Part shown: in pieces, positions 53,485 to 62,669 of the stretch
Layout of the letters: each line of letters opens with the position of its first letter
Position numbering within the stretch: position 1 is the stretch's first letter
Assembly (NCBI RefSeq): GCF_000203915.1
Contig: NC_008391.1
Coordinates: 868,001 to 932,000 of the forward strand
Origin: Burkholderia ambifaria AMMD
GTDB taxonomy: Bacteria > Pseudomonadota > Gammaproteobacteria > Burkholderiales > Burkholderiaceae
Length of the DNA stretch: 64,000 nt
Reading direction: 5' to 3'
Made by a program: the position numbers and the translations under genes
Notes under the pieces: generated by a model
What the model was told of the DNA's origin: nothing
Database searches by the model: none
What the model saw: the letters and a program-made list of their open reading frames with translations, nothing else

Positions 53485-55515
53485 TCAGTCGCGGCGGCCG
53501 CGCAAGAAGTGGCCGTGCCCGGCCACCGCGTCCGCGATCCGCCTCAGCAACACGATGCCGCGCAGCAGCGCGCGTGCGTCGTCGCTGTCGACATCGGCCA
53601 CGCGCCGCCGCAGCAATCGCGCGGCCATATCGCAACTGCGCTCGAGCCGGGAGAAATCCGCGAGCGCGGCGCGGCCGCGCACCACGGCCACCGCGCGACG
53701 CGCGGCCGGCTCCCGGGCTGCCAGTTCCGCGAGCGACAGCAAGCCGTCGCCGATGCCCCAGATCGCCAGCAGGTCGCGCATGTCGCGCTCGATCAGCGTT
53801 TGCGGCAGGCTGCCCGCGAACCCGAGCTCGCGCCCGAGCCGGTCGGCCGTACGACTGAGCCACGCGCTTGCCGACCAGCCGCGCGGGTTGCGCGCGATCG
53901 CCGCCAGGTCGCGGCGCACCGCGCGATGCAGGCGCCGCCGGCTCGTGCCCGGATCGCCGGGAAACACGAGCGCGAACACCAGCACGCCGAACGCGATGCC
54001 GAGCAGCGTCGACAACGCGCTGTTCAGGAACGCCGCATCGCCGATGCGCGCGGTGTTGTCGGGCGACGTGAAATTCCAGAAGAAGATCGCGAACGCGCTG
54101 CCGAGCGCGGCGGTGCGCGGATGGCGCATCGCGAGGCCCGTGCCGATCATGAACACGCCGATGATGTACGCGAGCGTCTCGAAGCCCGACACCGCCGGCA
54201 GCAGGATGAAGTTGCAGACGACCCCCGCCACCGCGGCGCACGCCGTGCCCTTGAGGAACCCGATGGCGGCCCGGGCCGAATTCGGCCGGGTGGAGAACAA
54301 CGCGCCGACCACGGCCGTGATCGCAACGAAACCGGCGCCCGACGGCCATGCGGTGACGATCCAGATCGCCGACGCGGCCAGCACCGCGATGAACGCGCGG
54401 ATGCCGTTGTGACACGCGAGCACCGCGTCGCGATGAAACGCATAGCGGACCCGCGACGGCGGCGGAACCGGCAGGTCGACGCGCGCCTTGTTGGCAAACG
54501 CGTCGTCGAATCCGGCGAGCAGTGTGCTCAGCCGGTCGAGCGTGAGCAGGCGCGAGTCATCCGAGCCGGTCGGCTCGACAGCCTCGATGTGCAACGCCTG
54601 ATCCACCCGCGCACGCAGCACCGCCATCTCGGGCCCCGCCTCGCCTGATGCCGCGACGCCGTCGAGCACCCGCGCGGCCTCGGCGACCAGCGGATCCGGC
54701 GAGTCGCCGCTGCGCGCCGCATGCGCTTCGATCGCCTGCGCGGCCGCATGCGCGGACAGCACGCCGAGCGCCGCCGCGCGCAGATGGCCGATCGCGTTGC
54801 GCACCGGCGGCGCGCCGGCGGCCGCATACTCGGCCGCGGTGTCGAGATCGAGCGCCTCCGCGAACAGCCGGTGAACCGCCGCGGCGTTCGGCTCGCGACG
54901 CAGCGCGGCCGCGCCGACAGCCACCGCACGTCCGAGATAGCGCGCGAGCCGCGTGCGGACGTCGCGCAGCGGCGAACCCGGCGCGAACACCGTTTCGAAC
55001 GCGGCGGCGCACAGGATGCCCACCATCACGTAAAGGAACCGCGCGGTCGCGATATCGAACGCGTGCAGCGGCGCGGACGCCGCATCCATCGCGACGATCG
55101 CGGCCGTATAGCCGGCGAGCACCGCCGCGTACGCACGGAAATTCCGCAGGAACGTCGCGACGCCCGCGCACAGGCCGATCCAGGCGGCGAGCGCGGTCAG
55201 GAACAGCTCGGGCGTCTGCGCGAACGCGCCGGTCAGCGCGAGCGCGACGGCCGCGCCGATCGCGGTGCCGAGGATCCGGTACTGGCTCTTCGACAGCCCC
55301 ATTCCGCGTGTGCCCTGCGCGACGATCCACACGGTCGACGCGGCCCATTTCGGATCGTCGAGGTTCATCCGGAAGGCGATGTAGAGCGCGAGCAACGAGG
55401 CGGCCGTGTTGCGCAGCGCGAACCCGAGCGCGCCGGGCGGCAAGGTGGGCCATGCGTCGCGCAGCGTGGTGCGCACGACCGCGAACGGCGGCAGGCTGGG
55501 AAAAGCGAATTTCAT
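53485..55515 (-). CDS. FUSC-family inner-membrane protein (aromatic acid/fusaric acid efflux)
   Basis: A 676-residue FUSC/AaeB-like protein with two clusters of about five membrane helices (residues 30-190 and 365-510) and two soluble helical parts. Family motifs include RMNLDDPKWAASTVWIVAQG, GMGLSKSQYRILGTAIGAAV and VVGALFSTRPNSARAAIGFL. Such proteins export aromatic carboxylic acids, usually with a membrane-fusion partner, which is absent here. It is divergent from a LysR gene across about 150 bp; that regulator probably controls it in response to an aromatic acid. It is convergent with the bestrophin gene. Confidence 0.92.
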   Translation of the reverse strand: MKFAFPSLPPFAVVRTTLRDAWPTLPPGALGFALRNTAASLLALYIAFRMNLDDPKWAASTVWIVAQGTRGMGLSKSQYRILGTAIGAAVALALTGAFAQTPELFLTALAAWIGLCAGVATFLRNFRAYAAVLAGYTAAIVAMDAASAPLHAFDIATARFLYVMVGILCAAAFETVFAPGSPLRDVRTRLARYLGRAVAVGAAALRREPNAAAVHRLFAEALDLDTAAEYAAAGAPPVRNAIGHLRAAALGVLSAHAAAQAIEAHAARSGDSPDPLVAEAARVLDGVAASGEAGPEMAVLRARVDQALHIEAVEPTGSDDSRLLTLDRLSTLLAGFDDAFANKARVDLPVPPPSRVRYAFHRDAVLACHNGIRAFIAVLAASAIWIVTAWPSGAGFVAITAVVGALFSTRPNSARAAIGFLKGTACAAVAGVVCNFILLPAVSGFETLAYIIGVFMIGTGLAMRHPRTAALGSAFAIFFWNFTSPDNTARIGDAAFLNSALSTLLGIAFGVLVFALVFPGDPGTSRRRLHRAVRRDLAAIARNPRGWSASAWLSRTADRLGRELGFAGSLPQTLIERDMRDLLAIWGIGDGLLSLAELAAREPAARRAVAVVRGRAALADFSRLERSCDMAARLLRRRVADVDSDDARALLRGIVLLRRIADAVAGHGHFLRGRRD

Positions 55516-55664
55516 GCGGCGAGCATACGATCGCGCCACGGCCGCCACTACCGGCCCCACGGGATGCGTTATTGCAGCGGGCGGGATAATTGGGATGACC
55601 AACATGAAGCCATTCCGCCGGCGACGGTAAGATGCGCGCAGGCCAAGCACTAAAAACAACCTGT

Positions 55665-56567
55665 ATGGACTTCGAGAGCATCCGGATATTCTTGCGCGTG
55701 GTGGAACGCGGCAGCTTCACGGCCGCGTCCGTGCAACTCGACATGCCGCTCAGCCGCGTGAGCCGCAAGGTCAAGCAACTCGAGGACGATCTCGGCGTGC
55801 AACTGCTGTACCGGACCACGCGCCGCGTGTCCGTCACCGAAGGCGGGCGCGACTATTACGAGCGCTGCCTGCGCGCGGAGGAAATCCTGCTCGACGCGGA
55901 CCGCCAGGCCCGCGCGCTGCGCACCGATCCCGAAGGCACGCTGCGCGTGCTGGTGCCCTACTCGATCGGACTGTTCGAACTGGAGCCGGCGCTCGCGGAG
56001 TTTCACCGGCGCTACCCGCGCGTGCAGCTCGTGCTGATCTACGACAATAGCCCGCTCGACCTCGTCGAGCACGGCTTCGACGTCGCGCTGCGCGCGGGCA
56101 TGCTGACCGATTCCGGCTACGTCGCGCGCTCGCTCGGCTGGTCGCACGCGAAGCTCGCCGCGAGCCCCGCGTACCTCGAGCGCGTCGGGCGCCCGCGGAC
56201 ACCGCACGAACTCGCGCAGCACGACATCCTGTACGTGGGGCGCGACGCGCCCGGCCTGACGCTGCGGCTCACCAACGCGGCCGGCGACGTGGCCGACGTG
56301 CCGATCCGCCCCGTGCTGATCTCGAACGAATCGATCACCGTGCTGCGCCAGGCCGCGAGCGGCGGCGGCATCGCGCTGATCTCCACGCACTACATCGCGC
56401 GGCGGCTCGAGAAGAACGAACTCGAGATCGTGTTGCCCGACTGGCACCGCACCGACGACGTCGAACTGCACGCGCTCTATCCGCGCCGCGCGACGCTCGA
56501 CAGCAAGGTGCGCATCTTCGTCGAGTTCCTGACGGAAGTCTTCACCGGTTGGCGGAACGCGCCGTAA
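55665..56567 (+). CDS. LysR-family transcriptional regulator
   Basis: A 300-residue LysR protein of the AaeR/DmlR-like group, beginning MDFESIRIFLRVVERGSFTA, with PLSRVSRKVKQLEDDLGVQL as recognition part and the effector-domain pattern VQLVLIYDNSPLDLVEHGFD. The start at 55665 agrees with the family; eleven more codons upstream are open but unlikely. It faces the FUSC gene, and an EmrB-type exporter lies 420 bp downstream, so it probably governs aromatic-compound efflux. Confidence 0.93.
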   Translation: MDFESIRIFLRVVERGSFTAASVQLDMPLSRVSRKVKQLEDDLGVQLLYRTTRRVSVTEGGRDYYERCLRAEEILLDADRQARALRTDPEGTLRVLVPYSIGLFELEPALAEFHRRYPRVQLVLIYDNSPLDLVEHGFDVALRAGMLTDSGYVARSLGWSHAKLAASPAYLERVGRPRTPHELAQHDILYVGRDAPGLTLRLTNAAGDVADVPIRPVLISNESITVLRQAASGGGIALISTHYIARRLEKNELEIVLPDWHRTDDVELHALYPRRATLDSKVRIFVEFLTEVFTGWRNAP

Positions 56568-56986
56568 CCGGCATCGCACGACCGGAAATCGACGCGTACC
56601 GTCTGGATTATTGCGGGACACGAAAGGAATTAATGAGTAGGCAAGCGTTGATCGCCGCTCGTCGCATCGTTAGCCTGTTGCGATGCAAAACGACACTACA
56701 CACACCGCACGCTATGGCAGCCATGGGCCGGCTGCGCGCCGACGCGTCACGCGCGTCGCGCCTTCCTGACCGGTACTAGCCCGCCTGCCGAAGTCCGTCA
56801 CGGCTTCGCGCCTCCGATTCAACGCCTGAACCGCACGCTGCAACGCGTCGTCGCCGCCTGGCCGGCGGCGCGCGGGCAGCGTGTGTCCGTCCGCTTCGTG
56901 GTGCTCCCGCGCAGGCGTCGCGCGCGTACACGTGCGCGACTGGCAGCGTATGCCGCACGGACCACCCTTCATCACGCAGGAACGCC
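56568..56986. other. Intergenic before the exporter gene
   Basis: 419 bp with no clear gene. A 48-codon frame at 56633-56779 starts with ATG three bases after AAGGAA, but its sequence (MSRQALIAARRIVSLLRCKT) shows no family and I do not count it as a gene. The promoter of the EmrB-type gene must lie here; I see no obvious boxes. Confidence 0.4.
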
Positions 56987-58546
56987 ATGTCCTCTTCCTC
57001 ACCGCCCGGCCCGCTGACGGGCGCCCGCCTCGCGATCGGCACGATCGCGGTTTCGCTCGCGATGTTCATGAACGTGCTCGACTCGTCGATCGCGAACGTC
57101 GCGATCCCGACGATCTCGGGCGAGCTCGGCGTGTCGGTCGACGAAGGCACGTGGGTGATCACGATCTTCGCGGCCGCCAACGCCGTGTCGATTCCATTGA
57201 CGGGCTGGCTCACGCAGCGCTTCGGCCAGGTGCGCCTGTTCGTCACGTCGATCCTGCTGTTCGTGTTCGCGTCGTGGCTGTGCGGGATCGCGCCGAACCT
57301 GCCGACGCTGCTCGCCGCGCGCATCCTGCAGGGTGCAGTGGCCGGGCCGCTCGCGCCGCTGTCGCAGGCGCTGCTGCTCGGCGCATGGCCGCGGCAGAAA
57401 TCGGCGACGGCGCTCGCGCTGTGGTCGATGACCGCGCTCGTCGGCCCGATCGCGGGGCCGTCGCTCGGCGGCTGGATCACCTACGACTACAACTGGTCGT
57501 GGATCTTCTACATCAATATTCCGGTCGGTTTCTTCGCGGCGGCGGTCACGTGGTTCGTGTTCCGCGATCGCGAATCGCCGGTGCGCCGCCTGCCGATCGA
57601 CACGGTCGGTCTCCTGCTGCTCGTGCTGTGGGTTGCGTCGCTGCAGATCATGCTCGACAAGGGCAAGGATCTCGACTGGTTCAATTCGCCCGTCATCGTC
57701 GCGCTCGGCATCGTCGCGCTGGTCGGCTTCGCGTTCTTTCTCGTGTGGGAGCTGACCGAAGCCAATCCGATCGTCGACCTGCGGCTCTTCACGCAGCGCA
57801 ATTTCGCGGGCGGCACGATCGCGATCTCGGTCGCGTACGGGATGTTCTTCGGCACGCTGGTGCTGCTGCCGCAGTGGATGCAGGGCTATCTCGGCTATCG
57901 CGCGATCGACTCCGGGCTCGCCACCGCGCCGCTCGGGATCTTCGCGATCCTGCTGACGCCGGTGATGGGACGCATCCTGCCGCGCACCGATCCGCGCTAC
58001 CTCGCGACGTTCGCGTTCGTCGGTTTCGCGGTCGTGTTCATGATGCGCACGACGTTCTATTCCGACGTGTCGCACTGGGATCTCGTGCTGCCGACGCTGC
58101 TGCAGGGCATTCCGATGGCGATGTTCTTCGTGCCGCTCACCGCGATCATCCTGTCGGGGCTGCCGCCGGAGAAGATTCCCGCGGCCGCCGGCCTGTCGAA
58201 TTTCGGCCGCACGTTCTGCGGCGCGGTCGGCACGTCGTTGATCAGCAATGCGTGGAACGACCGGACGATCCTGCATCACGTGCGGCTCACCGAACAGGCG
58301 AGCCCGGGCAACCCGATCTTCGCGCAGCAGCTCGACAGCGCGCGTTCGCTGCTGCACCTGAGCCCCGATTCGGCGCTCGCGTTCTTCAATACGTCGGTCG
58401 ATTCGCAGGCGGCCGTGATGGGGCTGAACGACATCTTCTACGTGTCGGCGATCATCTTCATCGCGATCATTCCGCTGATCTGGATCACCCGGCCGTCGCG
58501 CTCGGGCGGCGACGACGCGGGCGCGGCGGCAGCGGGCGCGCATTGA
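56987..58546 (+). CDS. DHA2-family MFS drug exporter (EmrB type)
   Basis: A 519-residue fourteen-helix exporter. It has the EmrB helix 1 motif MNVLDSSIANVAIPTISGEL, GWLTQRFGQVRLF in loop 2-3, the antiporter motif GPIAGPSLGGWITYDYNWSW in helix 5, and a C-terminal part ending in WITRPSR plus an alanine/glycine tail. EmrB normally works with EmrA and an outer-membrane channel; neither adjoins it, so partners must be elsewhere, or the FUSC protein may share a role. It is a single gene on the plus strand, downstream of the LysR gene. Confidence 0.94.
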   Translation: MSSSSPPGPLTGARLAIGTIAVSLAMFMNVLDSSIANVAIPTISGELGVSVDEGTWVITIFAAANAVSIPLTGWLTQRFGQVRLFVTSILLFVFASWLCGIAPNLPTLLAARILQGAVAGPLAPLSQALLLGAWPRQKSATALALWSMTALVGPIAGPSLGGWITYDYNWSWIFYINIPVGFFAAAVTWFVFRDRESPVRRLPIDTVGLLLLVLWVASLQIMLDKGKDLDWFNSPVIVALGIVALVGFAFFLVWELTEANPIVDLRLFTQRNFAGGTIAISVAYGMFFGTLVLLPQWMQGYLGYRAIDSGLATAPLGIFAILLTPVMGRILPRTDPRYLATFAFVGFAVVFMMRTTFYSDVSHWDLVLPTLLQGIPMAMFFVPLTAIILSGLPPEKIPAAAGLSNFGRTFCGAVGTSLISNAWNDRTILHHVRLTEQASPGNPIFAQQLDSARSLLHLSPDSALAFFNTSVDSQAAVMGLNDIFYVSAIIFIAIIPLIWITRPSRSGGDDAGAAAAGAH

Positions 58547-59121
58547 TCGCGTGCCGTTATCGTTGGCTCGATCGGTGGCTTGCTCACCGGCGTCATCGCT
58601 GTTCGAGGATGTAATAAAGACTTGCAATCGATACAGGCGGAAACGTCAACAGCCGGGGCCGGCACAGCGTTGATTCGATAAGCGCCAACGATTCGCGCGC
58701 AACGACAGGAGAAAGTCGCACGCCCGGGCCGCGCGCCTGCACCGTGACGACCGCAGGATCCGCCAGGAAGAGCGGGACAGGGCCGCTGAGGATCGCGGCC
58801 ACATTACGCAGAGCAGAGCGAAAAGCACGTGCTGAACCGGCAGGAAAACGCGGTCAGCCACAAGATCGGCGAGTAACGCCGGCAAGCGTCGATTCGCCAT
58901 CCTTTGAAACGCCCGCTGCCGCCGCGCGCGACAGCGGGCGCTTATGTATCGAATCGTTTCAGCATGCCGTATCCGTCAAGTGCCGCGGGTATACTCCGAC
59001 GTCAGCCGCCGCCCGTATCTCAAAAAAGGCACGATCCCGGCGGTTTCGTCGCGAAGCTCCGCGTTTCGCGTATCCCGCGCCCCAGCCTCGACACGACACG
59101 ACACACACGACGATTCCGATC
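58547..59121. other. Intergenic with possible small gene and hairpin
   Basis: 575 bp. It holds the doubtful minus-strand frame at 58593-58802 and a 9-bp hairpin with arms CGCCCGCTG (58910-58918) and CAGCGGGCG (58932-58940) that lacks a T-run. The last 100 bases should contain the promoter of the small lipoprotein gene. Confidence 0.4.
58593..58802 (-). CDS. Doubtful small reading frame
   Basis: A 69-codon frame with a GTG start and no ribosome-binding site reads MAAILSGPVPLFLADPAVVT early and ends VSIASLYYILEQR. The amino-acid mix is protein-like rather than the Arg/Ala-rich pattern of shadow frames, but there is no family. It may be a remnant or a short unknown gene. Confidence 0.28.
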   Translation of the reverse strand: MAAILSGPVPLFLADPAVVTVQARGPGVRLSPVVARESLALIESTLCRPRLLTFPPVSIASLYYILEQR

Positions 59122-59454
59122 ATGAAACGATTCCTGCTGCTCCTTCCCGCCGCCCTGCTCGCCGCCTGCGGTTCCGCGCCCTCGTCCGACTCGGCCGCGT
59201 CCGGCTCGGCGCCGATGATCTACGTGTCGTCGGCGCGCCCCGCACACGCGATCGCCAACTGCCTCGACAGCCGCCTGTCCGGCACCGAGCAGTCGCAGCA
59301 CAACGGCGTGACCGACATCACCGTCGGCTCGCGCTCGTACTTCGTCACGCTCACGCCGTCGGGCCGCGGCTCCGTCGTCAAGGTCGTGCGCGGCTCGGGC
59401 AGCGAGCCGGCCGAGGAAGCGATGCGCTTCGCGATCGCGCGCTGCGTGATCTGA
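59122..59454 (+). CDS. Small hypothetical lipoprotein
   Basis: A 110-residue lipoprotein: signal peptide MKRFLLLLPAALLAAC with the lipobox LAAC (Cys16), a short Ser/Ala linker, then a compact domain of about 75 residues (PMIYVSSARPAHAIANCLDS and VGSRSYFVTLTPSGRGSVVK) with two cysteines in NCLDS and ARCVI that could pair. Small Burkholderia envelope lipoproteins of this size are common and uncharacterised. It precedes a peptide-binding protein gene by 136 bp with a hairpin between them. Confidence 0.85.
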   Translation: MKRFLLLLPAALLAACGSAPSSDSAASGSAPMIYVSSARPAHAIANCLDSRLSGTEQSQHNGVTDITVGSRSYFVTLTPSGRGSVVKVVRGSGSEPAEEAMRFAIARCVI

Positions 59455-59552
59455 TTGCCGCCGGCGCCGGGCGCCCCGCCCGGCCCGCAAGCCATACCGC
59501 GGGCGCCGTCATGCGCGCCCGTCGAATATTTTCATCCGGGCCGCCGTCGATG

Positions 59553-59575
59553 AGAGAATCGCACCACGATTCTCT
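59553..59575 (+). other. Stem-loop in the leader of the binding-protein gene
   Basis: Arms AGAGAATCG and CGATTCTCT (9 bp) around a 5-base loop, followed by a short T/C run, seven bases before the GGAG of the next gene. It may be a weak terminator for the lipoprotein gene or a stabilising or translational control element for the gene at 59591. Confidence 0.6.
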
Positions 59576-59590
59576 TTCCACGGAGCCCGC

Positions 59591-61180
59591 ATGAAGCATC
59601 TGCTGTCCCGGCTGTTCGTCAGCGCCGCGCTCGTCGCGCTTGTTCCGGCGCTGCCGGCGCAGGCCGCGACGCCGCCCGGCATCTTCGTCGTCGCCACCCA
59701 GCTCGGCGAATTCACGACCCTCGACCCGAGCGAAATCTACGAGCTCGTGCCGTCCGAGTACGTCGCGAACACCTACGAACGGCTCGTGCGGGTCGACCTG
59801 AAGGACCCGACGCGCTTCGACGGGCAGATCGCACAATCGTGGACGGTCGGTGCCGACGGCGTCACCTACACGTTCAAGCTGCGCCCAGGCCTTACCTTCC
59901 ATTCGGGCAACCCGGTCACCGCCGACGACGTCGCGTGGTCGCTGCAGCGCACCATCCAGCTCGACAAGGGCCCGGCCGGCGTGCTCGCCGATCTCGGTCT
60001 CACGAAGGCGAACGTGATGCAGAAGGTGCGCGCGATCGATCCGCAGACCTTCGTGCTCGAAACCGACCGCAAGTACGCGCCGAGCTTCGTGCTTAACGTG
60101 CTGAGCGCGTGCCCGGCGTCGGTGCTCGACAAGAAGCTGCTGATGTCGCACCAGCAGGGCAACGATTTCGGCAGCGGCTGGCTGAAGACCAACGACGCGG
60201 GCTCGGGCCCGTACCAGCTCGTCAAGTGGTCGCCGAACGAGAGCATCGTGCTGCAGCGTTTCGACAAGTACCGCGCGCCGTACGCGATGAAACGCGTCGT
60301 GCTGCGCCACGTGCCCGAGGCGTCCGCGCAGCGGCTGCTGCTCGAGAACGGCGACGTCGACGCGGCGCGCAACCTGAGCCCCGACAGCCTCGCCGCGCTG
60401 ACCAAGGCCGGCAAGATCAAGGTCGCGTCGTGGCCCGTGTCCGCGCTGCTGTACCTGAGCCTGAACACGAAGAACGCGAATCTCGCGAAGCCGGACGTGC
60501 AGCAGGCGATGAAGTGGCTCGTCGATTACGACGGCATCCAGCGCAACATCGTCAGCACAACCTACAAGGTGCACGAGACTTTCCTGCCCGAAGGTTTCCT
60601 CGGCACGCTGAATTCGAACCCGTACAAGCTCGACGTCGCGAAGGCGAAAGCGCTGCTCGCGAAGGCCGGCTTGCCGAACGGCTTCGACGTGACGATGGAC
60701 ATGCCGAACGATTATCCGTACATCGAGATCGCGCAGGCGCTGCAGGCGAACTTCGCGCAGGCCGGCATTCGCGTGAAGCTGATCCCGGGCGATGCGAAGC
60801 AGGCGATCGGCAAGTACCGCGCGCGCCAGCACGACATCTTCATCGGCGAATGGTCGCCCGACTACATGGACCCGAACAGCAACGCGCGCGGGTTCGCATG
60901 GAATCCTGACAATTCCGATCAGTCGAAGACGAAGATGCTCGCATGGCGCAACAGCTGGGACATCCCGCAGCTGACGAAGGATACCGAGGCCGCGCTCGTC
61001 GAGCCGTCGTCCGCGAAGCGCGCGCAGCGCTACGAGGCGCTGCAGAAGTCCGTGCTCGCGAACTCGCCGTTCATCATCATGTTCGAGAAGGTCGTGCAGG
61101 TCGCCACGCGCCCCGGCACGACCGGGCCTGAGATCGGGCCGATCAACGATCTGGTGTCCTACCGGACGTTGAAAAAATAG
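59591..61180 (+). CDS. Solute-binding protein, family 5 (peptide/nickel type)
   Basis: A 529-residue periplasmic binding protein with a signal peptide (LFVSAALVALVPALPAQA, cleavage near residue 25). Family 5 features are TLDPSEIYELVPSEYVANTY, LRPGLTFHSGNPVTADDVAW and SGPYQLVKWSPNESIVLQRF. This class delivers oligopeptides, nickel or opines to DppBCDF-type ABC transporters. No permease or ATPase genes adjoin it; it is an orphan that must share a transporter, or has a separate role. It is convergent with the Nramp gene, with a strong hairpin between. Confidence 0.93.
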   Translation: MKHLLSRLFVSAALVALVPALPAQAATPPGIFVVATQLGEFTTLDPSEIYELVPSEYVANTYERLVRVDLKDPTRFDGQIAQSWTVGADGVTYTFKLRPGLTFHSGNPVTADDVAWSLQRTIQLDKGPAGVLADLGLTKANVMQKVRAIDPQTFVLETDRKYAPSFVLNVLSACPASVLDKKLLMSHQQGNDFGSGWLKTNDAGSGPYQLVKWSPNESIVLQRFDKYRAPYAMKRVVLRHVPEASAQRLLLENGDVDAARNLSPDSLAALTKAGKIKVASWPVSALLYLSLNTKNANLAKPDVQQAMKWLVDYDGIQRNIVSTTYKVHETFLPEGFLGTLNSNPYKLDVAKAKALLAKAGLPNGFDVTMDMPNDYPYIEIAQALQANFAQAGIRVKLIPGDAKQAIGKYRARQHDIFIGEWSPDYMDPNSNARGFAWNPDNSDQSKTKMLAWRNSWDIPQLTKDTEAALVEPSSAKRAQRYEALQKSVLANSPFIIMFEKVVQVATRPGTTGPEIGPINDLVSYRTLKK

Positions 61181-61192
61181 CTTCACGGCGCT

Positions 61193-61225
61193 GCCCGCGC
61201 GGCCGCTCGGGGCCGCCGCGCGGGC
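61193..61225. other. GC-rich stem-loop between convergent genes
   Basis: An 11-bp perfect stem (GCCCGCGCGGC / GCCGCGCGGGC) with an 11-base loop. No T-run on either strand, so it is not a canonical terminator, but it may protect the 3' ends or aid Rho-dependent ending. Confidence 0.6.
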
Positions 61226-61262
61226 GCGAGCGCCGTCGCCCCGCCTGCGCCGCGCGCGGCGT

Positions 61263-62588
61263 TCAGTTGAACGCCGCCCACACCAGATACGCGTTCAGCC
61301 CGACGATCACGACCGTGGCCGTGCCCGCGACGATCCGCAACGGCATCCGCATCGCATAGCGCCCCATCACATCGTTGCGCGCCGACAGGATCAGCAGCGC
61401 GATCATCGGCATCGGCAGCACGAAGCTCAGCACCACCTGGCTCGCGACCATCGCACGTGTGACGTCGCAGCCGCACGCGACCACCGCGAACGCGGGCGCG
61501 ATCGTCACCGCGCGCCGCATCCAGACCGACAGGCGGCGCCGCATGAAGCCCTGCATCACGACCTGCCCGGCCATCGTGCCGACCACCGAGCTCGACACCC
61601 CCGACGTCAGCAGCGCGACGAGAAACAGCACGCCGGCCGCCGGCCCGAGCACGGGGATCAGCGTGTGATAAGCGTCGCCGATATCGGCCATGCCCGGCGC
61701 GCTGGCGTGGAACGCCGACGCCGCCATCATCACCATCGCGAGATTCACGAACCCGGCCAGGCCGAGCGCGACGACGACCTCGCGGTTCGAGAAGCGCATG
61801 AGCCGGCGCCGCTCCGTATCGTCGCGCGGCGCGATGCGATCCTGCGTGAGGCCCGAATGCAGATACAGCGTATGCGGCATGATCGTCGCGCCGATGATCC
61901 CGACCGCGATCGTCAGCGCCGCACGATCGGGAATCTGCGGGACGACCAGATGGAACGCGGCCGCGTGCCAGTCCTGCGGCGCGATCATCAGCTCGCCGAG
62001 ATAGCAGGCGCCGATCACGCCGACCAACGCCGCGATCGCGGCTTCCAGCGGCCGGAAGCCGCGCTTCTCGAGCGCGAGGATCGCGCAGGTCGCGAGCGCC
62101 GTCGCGATCATCCCCGCGAACAGCGGCAGGTGGCACAGCAGCGCGAACGCGAGCGCGCCGCCGAGGAATTCGGCCAGATCGGTCGCCATCGCGGCGATCT
62201 CCGACGCGATCCACATGCCCCACACGATCGGCGCGGGAAAATGTTCGCGGCACAGCTCCGCGAGATTGCGACCGGTCACGATGCCGAGCTTCGCCGACAT
62301 CGCCTGGAACAGCATCGCGATCGCGTTCGCGGCGAGCACGACCCACAGCAGCCGGTAGCCGTACGCGGCGCCGGCCTGGATGTTGGTCGCGAAGTTGCCG
62401 GGGTCCATATAGCCGATCGATGCGATCACGGCCGGGCCGACGAACGGCAACAGCGCGGCGATGCCGGTGCGACGCCCTTCCAGCGCCGCGCGTGCCGCGC
62501 CCTCTGCGGGAACGGCGCGATGGGCGCGATCGGTGGACAGATCGGGCAGCGCGAAGCCGCTGCTGGATTTGCTCGTGACGGGAATCAT
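61263..62588 (-). CDS. mntH: Nramp-family Mn2+/divalent metal transporter
   Basis: A 441-residue inner-membrane importer with eleven helices. The metal-site motifs are both present: DPGN (62-65) in helix 1 (IASIGYMDPGNFATN) and IMPHTLYLHS in helix 6, where the Met gives selectivity for manganese and iron over calcium and magnesium. A 37-residue hydrophilic N-terminal extension precedes the first helix. It lies 81 bp downstream of a bicupin oxalate decarboxylase gene on the same strand and is probably co-transcribed. Since that enzyme uses Mn2+, the pair suggests manganese supply for it, although the enzyme is exported and MntH feeds the cytosol. Confidence 0.93.
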   Translation of the reverse strand: MIPVTSKSSSGFALPDLSTDRAHRAVPAEGAARAALEGRRTGIAALLPFVGPAVIASIGYMDPGNFATNIQAGAAYGYRLLWVVLAANAIAMLFQAMSAKLGIVTGRNLAELCREHFPAPIVWGMWIASEIAAMATDLAEFLGGALAFALLCHLPLFAGMIATALATCAILALEKRGFRPLEAAIAALVGVIGACYLGELMIAPQDWHAAAFHLVVPQIPDRAALTIAVGIIGATIMPHTLYLHSGLTQDRIAPRDDTERRRLMRFSNREVVVALGLAGFVNLAMVMMAASAFHASAPGMADIGDAYHTLIPVLGPAAGVLFLVALLTSGVSSSVVGTMAGQVVMQGFMRRRLSVWMRRAVTIAPAFAVVACGCDVTRAMVASQVVLSFVLPMPMIALLILSARNDVMGRYAMRMPLRIVAGTATVVIVGLNAYLVWAAFN

Positions 62589-62669
62589 GGTCGGGTTCCG
62601 TTCGAATGAGAAAGGCTGGCCCTGGAGCGGGCCCGGCGGCCGGCCTGCCGCTTGCCGGCCGCTGCGGCG

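Noticed and set aside
50165..54415. 1416-codon minus-strand open frame across the oxidoreductase, bestrophin and FUSC genes
   Set aside because: It spans three genes with clear families; its composition (Arg, His, Ala, Asp) is typical of a GC shadow frame.
56633..56779. 48-codon small gene before the EmrB-type exporter
   Set aside because: It has a ribosome-binding-like site, but the spacing is only three bases and the sequence is not protein-like beyond its first part.
61193..61225. Bidirectional terminator between the convergent genes
   Set aside because: The stem is strong but neither strand has a T-run after it; it is kept only as a stem-loop.
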